A stretch of 64,000 nucleotides of DNA, taken from assembly GCA_010015805.1 (NCBI GenBank), contig ML978127.1, positions 1,364,001 to 1,428,000 of the forward strand, given 5' to 3'. Source of the DNA: Rhizodiscina lignyota. Lineage: Eukaryota > Ascomycota > Dothideomycetes > Aulographales > Rhizodiscinaceae. Both the position numbers and the translations under genes were made by a program. This document shows, in pieces, positions 11,469 to 21,575 of this stretch (position 1 is the stretch's first letter; the number at the start of each line of letters is the position of its first letter). Under the pieces are notes generated by a model. It had not been told where the DNA came from and did not search any database. It saw only the letters and a program-made list of their open reading frames with translations.

Positions 11469-12884
11469 AGTCTAATATGTCTTGCGTGTTGCTGAGGCTA
11501 GCTCCCCTCCCAAGGCCGAAAGTACGCCAGCGCCCCAGGAGCACGGATCGCTGATCCAGAGAGGGGGTTGTTCGTTCTTGGAGCCTCTGGTGAGGCACCC
11601 ACGTTCACTCCGCTGCACGTTACCGCCGAATCAATCTTCAGAAAGCGTCGAATCCAGCGCACTGGAAGCCGCCAATGTGGGCAGGGATCGCTGCTGGGGC
11701 AGTCTATCCACGCGAACAGTGATAAGCTACTGATCACGCGGCACTATCAATTGGCAGAGTGTGTTATGCTGTATCACACAGCTTCCAGGCCGCTGCCAAT
11801 AGCGCTGGCCAATCGCGTGAGTGGTGCGAATTTGCGCTCGCTTGCAATGGCAGGGCAAAGTATTGTTATTGCAGTCGCCAATGCGCAAATAGAGGGAGGC
11901 GAAGGTACGGCGACTTCGGATACGGAATGGAGCGTTGTCTTGCGGAAGTGCAATGGGGTCCATGCATTCGATGGTGCAGGTGAGGGTTGAGCGGCGCTGT
12001 ACCACGTCCAGGAGGGTTCATGATATGCATTCCATGCCGCCGGATGCAGTCGCTGGGGTCAAATCTGCTGGCAGGAGGGCGACCTCGTCGTCGGCGGTGC
12101 AAGGGAGCGGCTCGCAGGCGCGTGAGGCGAGGACGTAAGGACGCTCGTTCTGCCGGCGCAGTGGGCGATGGGAGAGCTGATGCTGCTGCGGACGAGCGGC
12201 GGACAGGACGCTGTATGACGGTCGGCGCTCGCAGCTGGCAAGACGCTCAGGGGCACTGCTGGAGATGCGACGAATTGGTGGTGGAGAGGCGGGCTACGCG
12301 GTCATGATGCGTCGGTTGTGAGCTTGGGCGGAGGGGTCTTCGAGGTGCAGTGCGGCGAGAGTGGAAGCCATGTGGGACCAGCCGAGGGCCCCAAACCGGA
12401 AATCTCCCACTCGACAACCCAAGGCCTCCGTCACCCACCACCCACCTTAGCCGCACGCGGGATCGCGCGCAAATCCGAGGCTGACCGCGCGCTGAATCCC
12501 GCCCTCTGCTCCGCGCCTTCGCTGAACACCCACAGCGACCTCAGGTCGTCACTTGGCCGTGACGCAGCCCCGGCGCCCTTCAGCGACCACGTTGACCCAA
12601 ACCGGCGTCCTCGCGCTTCCTCTGCGGCGGGTCGCCATGCTCATACATGCCGATGATATTGCCTGCGCCCTTGAATTGGAATCGCTTCCAATACTTTGGC
12701 TCTGGGCTCTTCATTCTTCTCAATGTCGCACACAGATCACTTAGTATGCTTCAGAACTTGTGTCACGTGGCGTGGATGCTGGGAATTCGACGCTTTTGCT
12801 GTCGTGCGACGCTCTGTCCTCTATTTATAGTCTCTGTCTACACGTATTCTCTCACCGCATCCTCCGTACCGTTCCCTAATGAGC
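11469..12884. other. GC-rich upstream region of acuK
   Basis: This 1.4 kb stretch separates the acuK start from the 3' end of the MFS gene, both on the minus strand. It is GC-rich, with many short overlapping ORFs up to 140 codons and no recognisable domain in any frame. It probably contains the acuK promoter and a long 5' leader, but I could not place a TATA box or a transcription start. Confidence 0.5.
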
Positions 12885-15348
12885 TCATGAAGATGCAAAT
12901 CTGCTCTTCCCCCTGAGTCGCTTGCCGTATTTGAAGAAGAGATAGGGGAATCTGCACGATTGCTGTCAGCGCATCCACTTTCGGTCCGTCGGGACGTGTT
13001 TCATACGGCGCCATTGCAAGACTCAAGAATGCGAGCAGTGAGCTGGCCCACGGATAGCCAAGCGCTGGAGTGCCACACCGTTAGTCAATTGTAACTCTCG
13101 GCCAGTATATGGCGTCATTGGCCATGCATAATCTCAACATACTTTCATACATCTGCACACCAAACAGCGGGAATGCCGCGGCAAACGAGGAGCGTGCAAA
13201 GGAATTGGCCGCCAGCGCACTGGCTGCGTATAGAGGGTACTGCCTCATTCGTTAACACACTACTCGGTCTAGACTCAACATGAGCGTACGCAGTCGACCA
13301 GGAACGTGAAGACCCCCGAGAAGACGAGGATGATCCTGATTCGCTGTCAGCCTTCTCTATAGTGCCCGCGCAAGCTCATTGATGTTGTCTCACCCTACAC
13401 CAAACACGCCCGAGAAGATGATTGGCGCTATAGTTCATTCACGTAGTTAGCTTCACCAACAGCATTTACGAGCGGACTCAGCTGCGCCGGCGCTGTACCT
13501 ATCCAGTGAACCTGCATCGAACGAGGATTAGCACGCAGTTATCCGCAAATACGTCCGATCGCCGCTCACCCATGGGAAAGTCGTCCAGCCAAACCCTGTT
13601 GTCCTGCAGTTAGCTATCCGCCGCACTGCAATGCCAGCAGCCTGCCGAGATCGGTGTCCATGACTTACCAAACAGACCGATAGGCACGAGAAATGCCCCC
13701 AGGATAGCGGGAGGTAGCCGATACTCTGGCTCTGAAGCACCGTGCTCGCCGGTCCGCGCTTCAAGATTCCGGCAGAGTCGACGATGATTTCTCTTCCACC
13801 AAGGATCTGACAAGATTGCTATTATCATGCCGACCATGAGGCCCAGGAATGAGAGACCTGTTTGTGACAGCGTAAAGTCATGGTTCTCCTTAAACACAAG
13901 CGGGAATGCGCCAAAGAATAGGTACAATATCCCCAGCAGGATTGCCGATAATATGCAGAGATTCAGACACTGAAGAATTTTGTTAGCGGTGCATCGGCCT
14001 CAACAATGCCCGTGAAGATCCAATTTCCATACCATTGGCTCAAAAAACAGCAGCTGAAACGGGCGATAGCAGCTAATGAACACTGTCATGGGTATCGATC
14101 GCTCATGCTTCTCAAGAGGCGCTATCCATGCCTCGTTGCCTGTGCTTTTACGCAGCTCTTGCGCCTTTCTTCGCAGTAGCACGGGGTGATAGGTCTCTGG
14201 CACGAAGAAGGTGATCAGCGCCAGCTGGACCCCTGCCCAGATCAGAAGGATGTAGAAGCTCCATCGCCTGTACATCTATAAGCTTCCCGTCTATATTCGA
14301 AACACGAACACGTTCATCGTACCAGTTCGTATATTGATTGATGAAACCGCCTACCAAGGGGCCGATTTCAGGACTGAGATAATCCAACGGTTAGCTGGCA
14401 CTGGCCATGGCAAATTCTCCGCACGCAACAATCGCATGAGAATCCAACCAACAGACAAACTCCACATGTGTGGTCTTCCAGAGGTATGGGACAAATTACG
14501 ATAGTCTTGTGGGCCTCGTGGACCTCACAATTCGTTCACACTTACCCCATGAACGGCGAGGCCGAATAAACCATCATCGGTGCCGACAGTTGATCCCTGC
14601 TAAACATATCGCCGATGGTACCGCCTGCGACGGAGAGGAAGGCGGAGCCGGCCAGGCCATCGAAGAAGCGTGCTACCAACATGGTGGCTGTGTTTCGTGC
14701 AACAGCGCAGGGAATCAGCCAGATGAGGAAAAACGAGTACGATGCGATGTATACGGGGCGACGTCCATAGAACTAGTTCACAGCCCTCGTTAGTTCCTGA
14801 TCCTATGGCAATAAATAAAGAAGCATTTTCAGCTTGTTTTCTCACCTCTGACAGCGGGCTTAAGACCATGGGTCCAAGACCTGCGATGCATCAGCTCTCA
14901 CAAACACAGCGCGCGAGATGTTTCCTAAAACAGGTTGCTGACCCAGGCCGAACACAAACGTCGAGAGACCCAGCGTCACGACTTCTCTCGATGAGTGGAA
15001 TTCGGGGATGATCTGGCCGTACGTCGAAGTGTACAGTGACGACGCGTTCGTCACGCACATAGATGATCCCGCTATGATAACCGTGATTGCCCATTTTCTG
15101 GCGTAGCTAAGTTTATTTCTCGGATTTTGTGGATCGTTCTCTTCCCATTTTACTGTGAAATCGCCTTGTATGGGATCTTTGCTCTCCTCGTCTACCGGCA
15201 GCTCCGATTGAATCGGCGCAAAAGTGTCGGCTTCTGTCGTTGGTGAAATCGGAGTGCCCAATCTCCTTTCTTCATCGTCAATGTCGGACCCATAGTCCTT
15301 CTTTTCCTTTGTCGAATCCATTGAGACGCTTTCAGGTGTTATCACCAT
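12885..15348 (-). CDS. MFS transporter, DHA1 polyamine/multidrug type, 13 exons
   Basis: This is a plasma-membrane drug:H+ antiporter-like carrier of 531 aa with an expected 12 membrane segments. The N-terminal tail is cytosolic and acidic (about 85 aa), followed by NPRNKLSYARKW, the usual entry to TM1. Spliced motifs include VFGLGLGPMVLSPLSE-FYGRRPVYI (TM2 and motif A), SPFMGPEIGPLVGGF (antiporter motif C), the W-RWSFYILLIWAG joint, FVPETYHPVLL, and VDCYPLYAASALAANSFARS. Introns: 14881-14942, 14773-14845, 14374-14545, 14268-14322, 13970-14032, 13596-13668, 13512-13569, 13428-13498, 13336-13393, 13240-13289, 13065-13142 and 12952-13006. Exons of 13, 26, 34, 35, 46, 51 and 58 nt occur. All phases close and the protein ends GKSRFASS. 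The substrate is unknown. Confidence 0.88.
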
Positions 15349-17870
15349 TGCTTTTCAACTCTTTCGCCTCGGAGTTACCGAATGGGATTCAGCGGGGTCA
15401 CCTTTGTGACAGCATGAATAAACGTTGAAGCCTTGGCCGAATTCCTTTATATTTCTTCCATTCGATTACGATTCATCAGTCGGCGATAATATCTCCATAC
15501 GCGAGACGCGAGGTCTCCACCGGGAACAGTGCGTACACGAAAATCAACAATGTCCAGAGACACAGTATTATACATCATGATCGACCGAAACATTGAAACA
15601 CATGCTAGTATATAGCCGCAAAGAGCTAGTTAGCAACGGGAAAGGAAGCGTGCCTCGCCGGATAGTGTCCAGACCCAAACCCGCAGAACTTGCCGGTTAT
15701 CCAGAATGACGAATTGGGAATTGCTCCGCCAAGGAAAAGAGGCGTACCCTTTCGCCAATCTTCTGCACCTCGTGCATACTGTTAGTGAGCAAATCTCGGT
15801 TTGCCTGCAGGAGCATGTCATAAAATTGCAGATTTTGATTCGACTCATAGTCCTTGGGCTGAATAATGTGGGGGATGGTTTTCCGCAGAGCAGCGGAATT
15901 GAACGACGTACTTCCAGTCACTCAGCGAATCACTTTGGTTCAGTCCTTGAGGTCTTCGCCATTGCAGCTTTGCAGCTTCAGGCCAAAGCTTACGTTCCGG
16001 AAACACCCGGCGAAAGCATACTGTCTCAATTGGCCTCTGATGGAAAAGACTCGGCCGTGTTAGAGAAATATCGCTCTAGCTGCCTCGCTTAGTAACGAGC
16101 CCCTTACCGACTATCGTGTCGGTCGATCTTCGCAGCTTACAGCGGTTAACCCCGAGTAGCCTCAAAGATACGCGTATCAAAGTATGAGAAAGTTCAATTT
16201 TAGCCCTTCTGAGGCTCGCAGCATGATCCCCATTTCATCGTTCTGTATCCACCATTCGGGGTCGGCCGCTGCAGTGCGGTCGTGCCCGGACTTCAATCTT
16301 GAAATAAATTGGGATGGGGCTCCACACTATTCACCTTTTCTAAGGTTTCAGGGAGAAATTTCGTTGCTTAGTATATCTGCGAGAGTTTATAGAAGACGTC
16401 TTTTCCAATTTCGCCTCCGGTGAAGTAATGGAGACCAATAATAGGAAGACCAGTATAAATGAGGATACTGTCACGTCCCTTCTACGGGTACAAAGCATCG
16501 TTGCCGTACTGTTTACCGTCTGTCGACGTACGCAGTGCATTGCCGCGTCATCTGAGTCACGGTGATAGGAAGGCATACATGTTATCTTGGTCATTGAGAG
16601 TTATTACATGGTCTCCAGTAATCGCCTGGCTGGCAATTAATTATTCGTCGTTAGCTATACCATGGGACATCTTAGAAATGCATGATGACCTTCTGTGGCT
16701 GGAAAATGACCTATCACAACGCCTTTGAGAAGCTCAAAAGAAAGGGGAATGTCGCCACATACACAAGGCTTAAGCAGAAAGCGACACCGGTATCGAAGAG
16801 AGTAGTATAAACCGCGCTCAATGAAGAATTTCTATCCCATCATGAGCTTGATTGCTAGAGTTAAAAGGTTTGTCAACCTTGAGTTTCCAGAGGCAGGGGA
16901 GGTCAATTTCAGAGAGGATGAGATATCTCCCGAAGATGTGCCGATGGCCCATGAACTTCCTGCTAGTATCGGAGAGGCACGTAGCAAGCACGAAGTTGTG
17001 AATCTAGTGGATTGATTGAAGAGAGAGAAATCTCTGAAGGAGAAATCCTATAATATGTACACGAATGCACGTGCTCATGCGCTAGGACGTTCTGGGCACC
17101 TCCTGATACTAAGGGCAATAGCAAATTACGAACACTTATATTGAACTTGAGTTTTAGGTCTAATGTGGTTTTTCGACATGCACTGAATAACTAGTGGCAT
17201 AACTGCAAAGGGCCCCCGCCCTTCCTAATAAACTCAGTCAGCCTGGTTTCCCTTACTGTCTTCCCGAATCGAAGAGTAAGAGTTCGATTCCGATTCGGGG
17301 AGTCAGTTAGGGAATGCACTTTTATTTCCCAAACCCCCCCCTTTTTTCAGCATCTAGACAGTATTTTTCCTTTTAAGAAAATACGCGTTGTTTAATTTTA
17401 TTTTTAGTTGTGATTCTTCATTGTTTGGCTCATCGCTGCGCGGAGCACGTGACATGGCTGGGAGGCTCGGCACCGGATTAGAGTAACCTTTGGGCCTGAA
17501 TCTAGAAACGCCAAGCCGGGAGAAAGACAAGTACTGAGGTACTTCGATATCTCCGAGATAATCTTTTGCACACGACGCGCCGGATCCTCCAGCCTTCAAT
17601 CGTTTCTTTGCGTGAGTATATCAATTTTGTCGCATCTCTCCCTGCTGCGTGTTTACGCTCTTCATCAGGAGTCTGAGAAATTATGAAAACGAGTCACAAT
17701 TGATTGTTGACCAACAGCAGAACTGAAGCTACATCTTTTCCATTCCCTATCTCAATTATTTTCTTTCTTATAAGATCATATAAATTATTTTCCAGTTCTG
17801 GAAGCTGCGCAGTTGAATTCTGCTGTAGTGTCTTTGGATTTCTCATTTCACCTCACAATCGACAGAAACA
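15349..17870. other. 2.5 kb intergenic region, AT-richer toward the right
   Basis: No gene is recognised. The longest frame of interest is a 74-codon minus ORF at 15697-15921 without a known domain. From about 16150 to 17850 the composition is more AT-rich, with homopolymer runs such as the C8-T6 block near 17333-17347. The last 300 bases lead into the SDR gene and are pyrimidine-rich on the plus strand. An inverted repeat at 17263-17299 is listed separately. Confidence 0.5.
17263..17299. repeat. 9-bp perfect inverted repeat
   Basis: The arms CCCGAATCG (17263-17271) and CGATTCGGG (17291-17299) are perfectly complementary around a 19-nt spacer. The right arm is preceded by another CGATTC, a short direct duplication. 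The function is unknown. It resembles a tRNA T-arm superficially, but no tRNA folds here. Confidence 0.6.
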
Positions 17871-18856
17871 ATGTCGGCAATAGCTATCAACAAGCTCTTC
17901 AGTGTCGAAGGAGCAGTCGTGGTGGTGACCGGAGGGGGTTCAGGTCAGCATGAAACATCTTTTGCTTCAGTCTTTTGCATCGAGAACTCAATTGACACCT
18001 AACAGGTCTCGGCCGCATGATGGCTAACGCACTCGCCGAGAACGGAGCAGCGAAAGTATACATCATTGGCCGAAGAAAAGAGAAGCTTGAAGAGGTCGCC
18101 AAAGGATGCAAAGGGGGCGTTGTTGTTCCGTTGGTCGGTGATGTGACATCAAAAGATTCCATTGAGTCGATTGTCGAGCAGGTGAAGGCCGACAGCGGCT
18201 ATGTGAACGTGGTTGTCGCTAACTCTGGCCATTCTGGTCCTACAATGCACGGCCTGCCGCAGAACCCATCAATTGCGAACATCCGGAAGCACATCATGAG
18301 CCAACCAATGGAGGACTTTACGCACACTTTTGCTGTCAACGTGACCGGAATGTTTTACACGTGCGTCGCCTTCTTGGAGCTGCTCGATGCGGGCAACAAG
18401 AAAGGCAACATGCCCCCGACAGTCCGGAGTCAAGTCATCGCCACGGGGAGTATTGGTGGTTACAACAAGAACATCGGAGTGGGCTACCCGTACAATGCTA
18501 GTAAAACTGCGGTACACCACCTCATCAAGATGCTCTCCATATATCTTGGACCCCACAAGATAAGAGCGAATGCCCTGGCTCCTGGACGTAAGTCGTGTGC
18601 CAATCGAAATTCCAACTCTGGGCTGACAAAGTACAAAGTGTTCCCGTCAGATATCTCCGCTCCTCTCCTCGCAGGAAAGGACGGCACTCAGGAGGGCGCG
18701 TTTCCTGCAAATTTCATACCCGCAGAGAAAACAGGCGATGATCAAGACATGGCCGGTGCAATATTGTACCTGACCTCGAGAGCCGGCGCGTATCTGAATG
18801 GCAATATCCTCGTAATTGACGGGGGCCGCATGGGTGTTCTGAACACTTCATACTAG
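17871..18856 (+). CDS. Short-chain dehydrogenase/reductase (RhlG-like SDR)
   Basis: This is an NAD(P)-dependent oxidoreductase of the classical SDR family, 290 aa in three exons (introns 17944-18005 and 18588-18638). Splicing the first intron creates the dinucleotide-binding motif TGGGSGLG near residue 21. ANSG follows, the NNAG equivalent, and then the catalytic residues: Ser in TGSIGG and Tyr/Lys in YNASK. Splicing the second intron turns APG-R into APGLFPSD, the usual substrate-loop joint. The protein ends with the SDR element GAYLNGNILVIDGG. Many fungal relatives are annotated as rhamnolipid-type or 3-oxoacyl reductases, but the substrate cannot be read from sequence. The second intron is 51 nt and open, so retention would insert 17 residues. 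Confidence 0.9.
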
Positions 18857-19178
18857 ACGCTAGACGTTTCCACCATAGAAAAATCTGCATTATAAACAGG
18901 TATCGTGTTGCTATCTGCAATTGCTTGCCTAAAACATGCACCGTCAGATGATTTTCCATCTATGAACAGAATGATGGCGATGACAATTGTCATAACTAAA
19001 ACGAAAATTGCAGCATTTCCAACAGATCAATCTTCTACCTCCCATCACCCGGACATGGAATGTTCCCATACGTTTGCTGTCGATTACTTCGCAGCTGGCA
19101 ATCTCCTCGGTCCTTCGATTCATTCCTCATCAATCATCGGAGCCGGTCGTCACTCATTATTTACATGTATTCCCATGC
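18857..19178. other. Convergent 3' spacer
   Basis: These 322 bases lie between the SDR stop and the carrier stop, which face each other. They are AT-rich and nothing coding was seen. Confidence 0.6.
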
Positions 19179-20264
19179 TCACCTGGTGATAAAACCAAGG
19201 TAATCGGCAACAATCAAAGTCACCATCCTGAAGGCCGAATATCAGCAAACTTTGAACGTCACCAGAGGCGGAGTTGACGGAACTTACGCATGAGGAGCGA
19301 TACGGACATAGTATGTCCCAAACCCACGGTAGAATCTCAGCAGGCCCTCTTCCTTGGCGACTTTCTGGAAGCAGTCAAGCATGCCCTTGTACGGAACCGA
19401 TCCGTCTGCAGCCTTCGTCTGCTTCTGCAGCCTAGTCTTCACGAAGTCAAATGGCAAGGAGAAAAAACTTGCGAAGAATCCAGCAACAGCGGAAGCCGTA
19501 AGAGTTTGCGTGCGCGAAGACAAGGAAGTTCCCTTCAATTGGTTCTTTGCCTCACTGAAGAAAGCCAATTGTCCAAAGTTCAGAGCCATGGCACGTACGA
19601 CCGTAGGATAGCATCCGGACCACAGAGCACCGACACCCTCATTCTTGGAGATTCTCGCGAGCGCATCGATCACGGATTTGTAATTTGCTCGCTTTTCTGG
19701 TGGTTTCAAACCATCACTTTGCATCCGAATAAGTGCCAAGTCGGCCGGGTTTCCAACGAAGGCAGCCAACCCTCCGGCCGTGAGACCAGCACCGGCACGT
19801 TCGGCAAAGCCGACCTTTGAGCCTTTGGCCTCGGCGCGGGCGGCAAGAGATTTCATGAACGTATCGAAGAAGCCCAATCGCGCGGTTGTATAAACAGCTT
19901 GTCGCAGGAGACCTGCCGTCAAGCCGGTGTAAAGATCCAACACTCTCCCGGATGCTATTACTTCCCTCGTTACCGACGTCACTGTTGGCTTCGGTCCCGA
20001 CTTTACACCCTCGCCAGCAAGTTGTAGCCGCACCTTAATCATGTCCACCGGCTGGATCACGCTCGTCGCAGTCATGCCTGCCAGACCGCCATTGATGAAT
20101 GGCAGAGCGCCACGCATGAAAGGTGTATGGAGGAAGTCGGTCGTAGCCTTTTGCGGATTTTCCGCTGCGGCTTTTACGGCGTTCGGCATCTCTTTCGCGG
20201 CGTTGATGGCTTCGTTCGACTTTCGCTTGGCGGCCTCAATGGCCGAAGAACCGGCAGAGGACAT
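19179..20264 (-). CDS. Mitochondrial carrier, 2-oxoglutarate/malate type
   Basis: This is an inner-mitochondrial-membrane exchanger of the SLC25 family, 341 aa, with one intron at 19228-19287. Three tandem carrier repeats are visible through their P-x-D/E-x-[IV]-[KR]-x-R signatures: QPVDMIKVRLQ, NPADLALIRMQ and LPFDFVKTRLQ. LYTGLTAGLLRQAVYTTARLG is typical of the oxoglutarate/malate carrier subfamily (Ogc/Dic group). The N-terminal 45 residues are alanine-rich and soluble. The intron sits just after RIAPHA. Splicing adds MVTLIVADYLGFITR, restoring the last transmembrane helix that the unspliced frame lacks. Dicarboxylate versus oxoglutarate specificity is inferred from overall resemblance. 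Confidence 0.92.
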
Positions 20265-21575
20265 CTTTCGCAGTCAACGGTGGCAGCGATCAAGAGTGGA
20301 GACGGGGGAGGTAAAAGGCGTAGACGACGCCCGAGAGGTCAGAGGTGGGAGTCTGCTAATTGTGATTCAGTCTACGAATTTCGCAACCGTTAGCACGAGG
20401 TCCTCAGTTGTCCATGTGCGAAGCCGTTGGCTTCCCAGGCTTTCGGAAAGCAGCATGCTGCCATATCTTTATGTTCGGCTTGCAATTGAGGCTGATATCC
20501 GATGCCGCTTAGGTCGGGCTCAACCGAGCAGCTCGGAATGGACGATTGTGTGCACGATGTGCGAGTGGCCATGTGTGCTCCGAAACTGCCCGCAATCGTG
20601 GTGGAGGGTATCTGGGGAGCAAGCTTACCTTCGACACCGGAGAGTGCCAAGCCTCCCACAACTATGATCGAATTGCCCAACAACAGCGATATCGGTGGGT
20701 GGAGTCAACAGCAACGTTGGAGCTTTCCCGCACAATGGAAAATCGAGGACAGAGAACCAAACGTCAGAGGAAAGCGAGAGGCTCTTACAAACTGTTGGGG
20801 GTGGGAGGGCACCAATCCTGTACCTTTCTTTGCTTTCCTTCTTATGGCCGTTTGTACACACCACGCATGCGGGGAAGCCTCCATGTCGACCACTCACAAG
20901 CCTGCTGGCACGACAAGCACCCGAACCTCCAATGCTTCCAACCCCCAACCATCAGCCGCTGACCCCGTCCCATGATGTACTTTGGTACACTGTAATATGC
21001 TGCGAATAGCCGCGCAGCACCATCCTCCGCTGATGGGATTCTTCCGTCGTCCTCGGCCGCCATCGCACATGAGCCCTTGAACCGAAACGGCGACATGATG
21101 CCCGCCCTCAGTCGTTTAAGGTTGCATGGACCCTGCGGGTGACGCACACATCAGCTCGGAAGCTGACTTAGATTGTTATGATGCCTTGTTTCGACTTCAA
21201 ACCTGTTGTACACATGTACACGCGACCGGACGGAATGCGATGACATCGTTGGCGGGGTAGAGGTGTGGTCGGGCCTTCGCATTCTTCGGAGGTCGGTTCC
21301 GAGTCCTTCCGTGTCACGTGAATTACGGCGGGCAAATTTCGGTATCACTTTCCGGTGCTGGAGCGACTTCGGATAAATTGTCGGATATCAAAATCTCGAT
21401 CACGGCAAGTAAAGGGATCGCCTCTCACAATTGTTGTTGGCTACGTCCTTCTCAGATTTCTAGCCTTCGAGACCCATCGAGATCTCGCTAACGATAGAAT
21501 ATCTGCTATCTTCTACTTCTAGTCATCAAGAAATTGATGCATTGCCCACTCAACAAGCGCAGCTCAGATCCTTTC
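20265..21575. other. Intergenic region upstream of the mitochondrial carrier
   Basis: These 1.3 kb separate two minus-strand genes. Several mutually overlapping ORFs of 60-208 codons occur on both strands, one of them running antisense into the carrier. None has a domain or a convincing start. The region presumably holds the carrier promoter and the 3' end of the OPT gene. Confidence 0.5.

Noticed and set aside
17250-17310. tRNA gene suggested by a GTTCGATTCC T-loop-like word
   Set aside because: No 7-bp acceptor stem, anticodon arm or D-arm can be paired around it. The word is part of a simple inverted repeat.
20041-20667. 208-codon plus ORF upstream of the mitochondrial carrier
   Set aside because: Its first third is antisense to the carrier N-terminus and the rest lacks any domain or start context.
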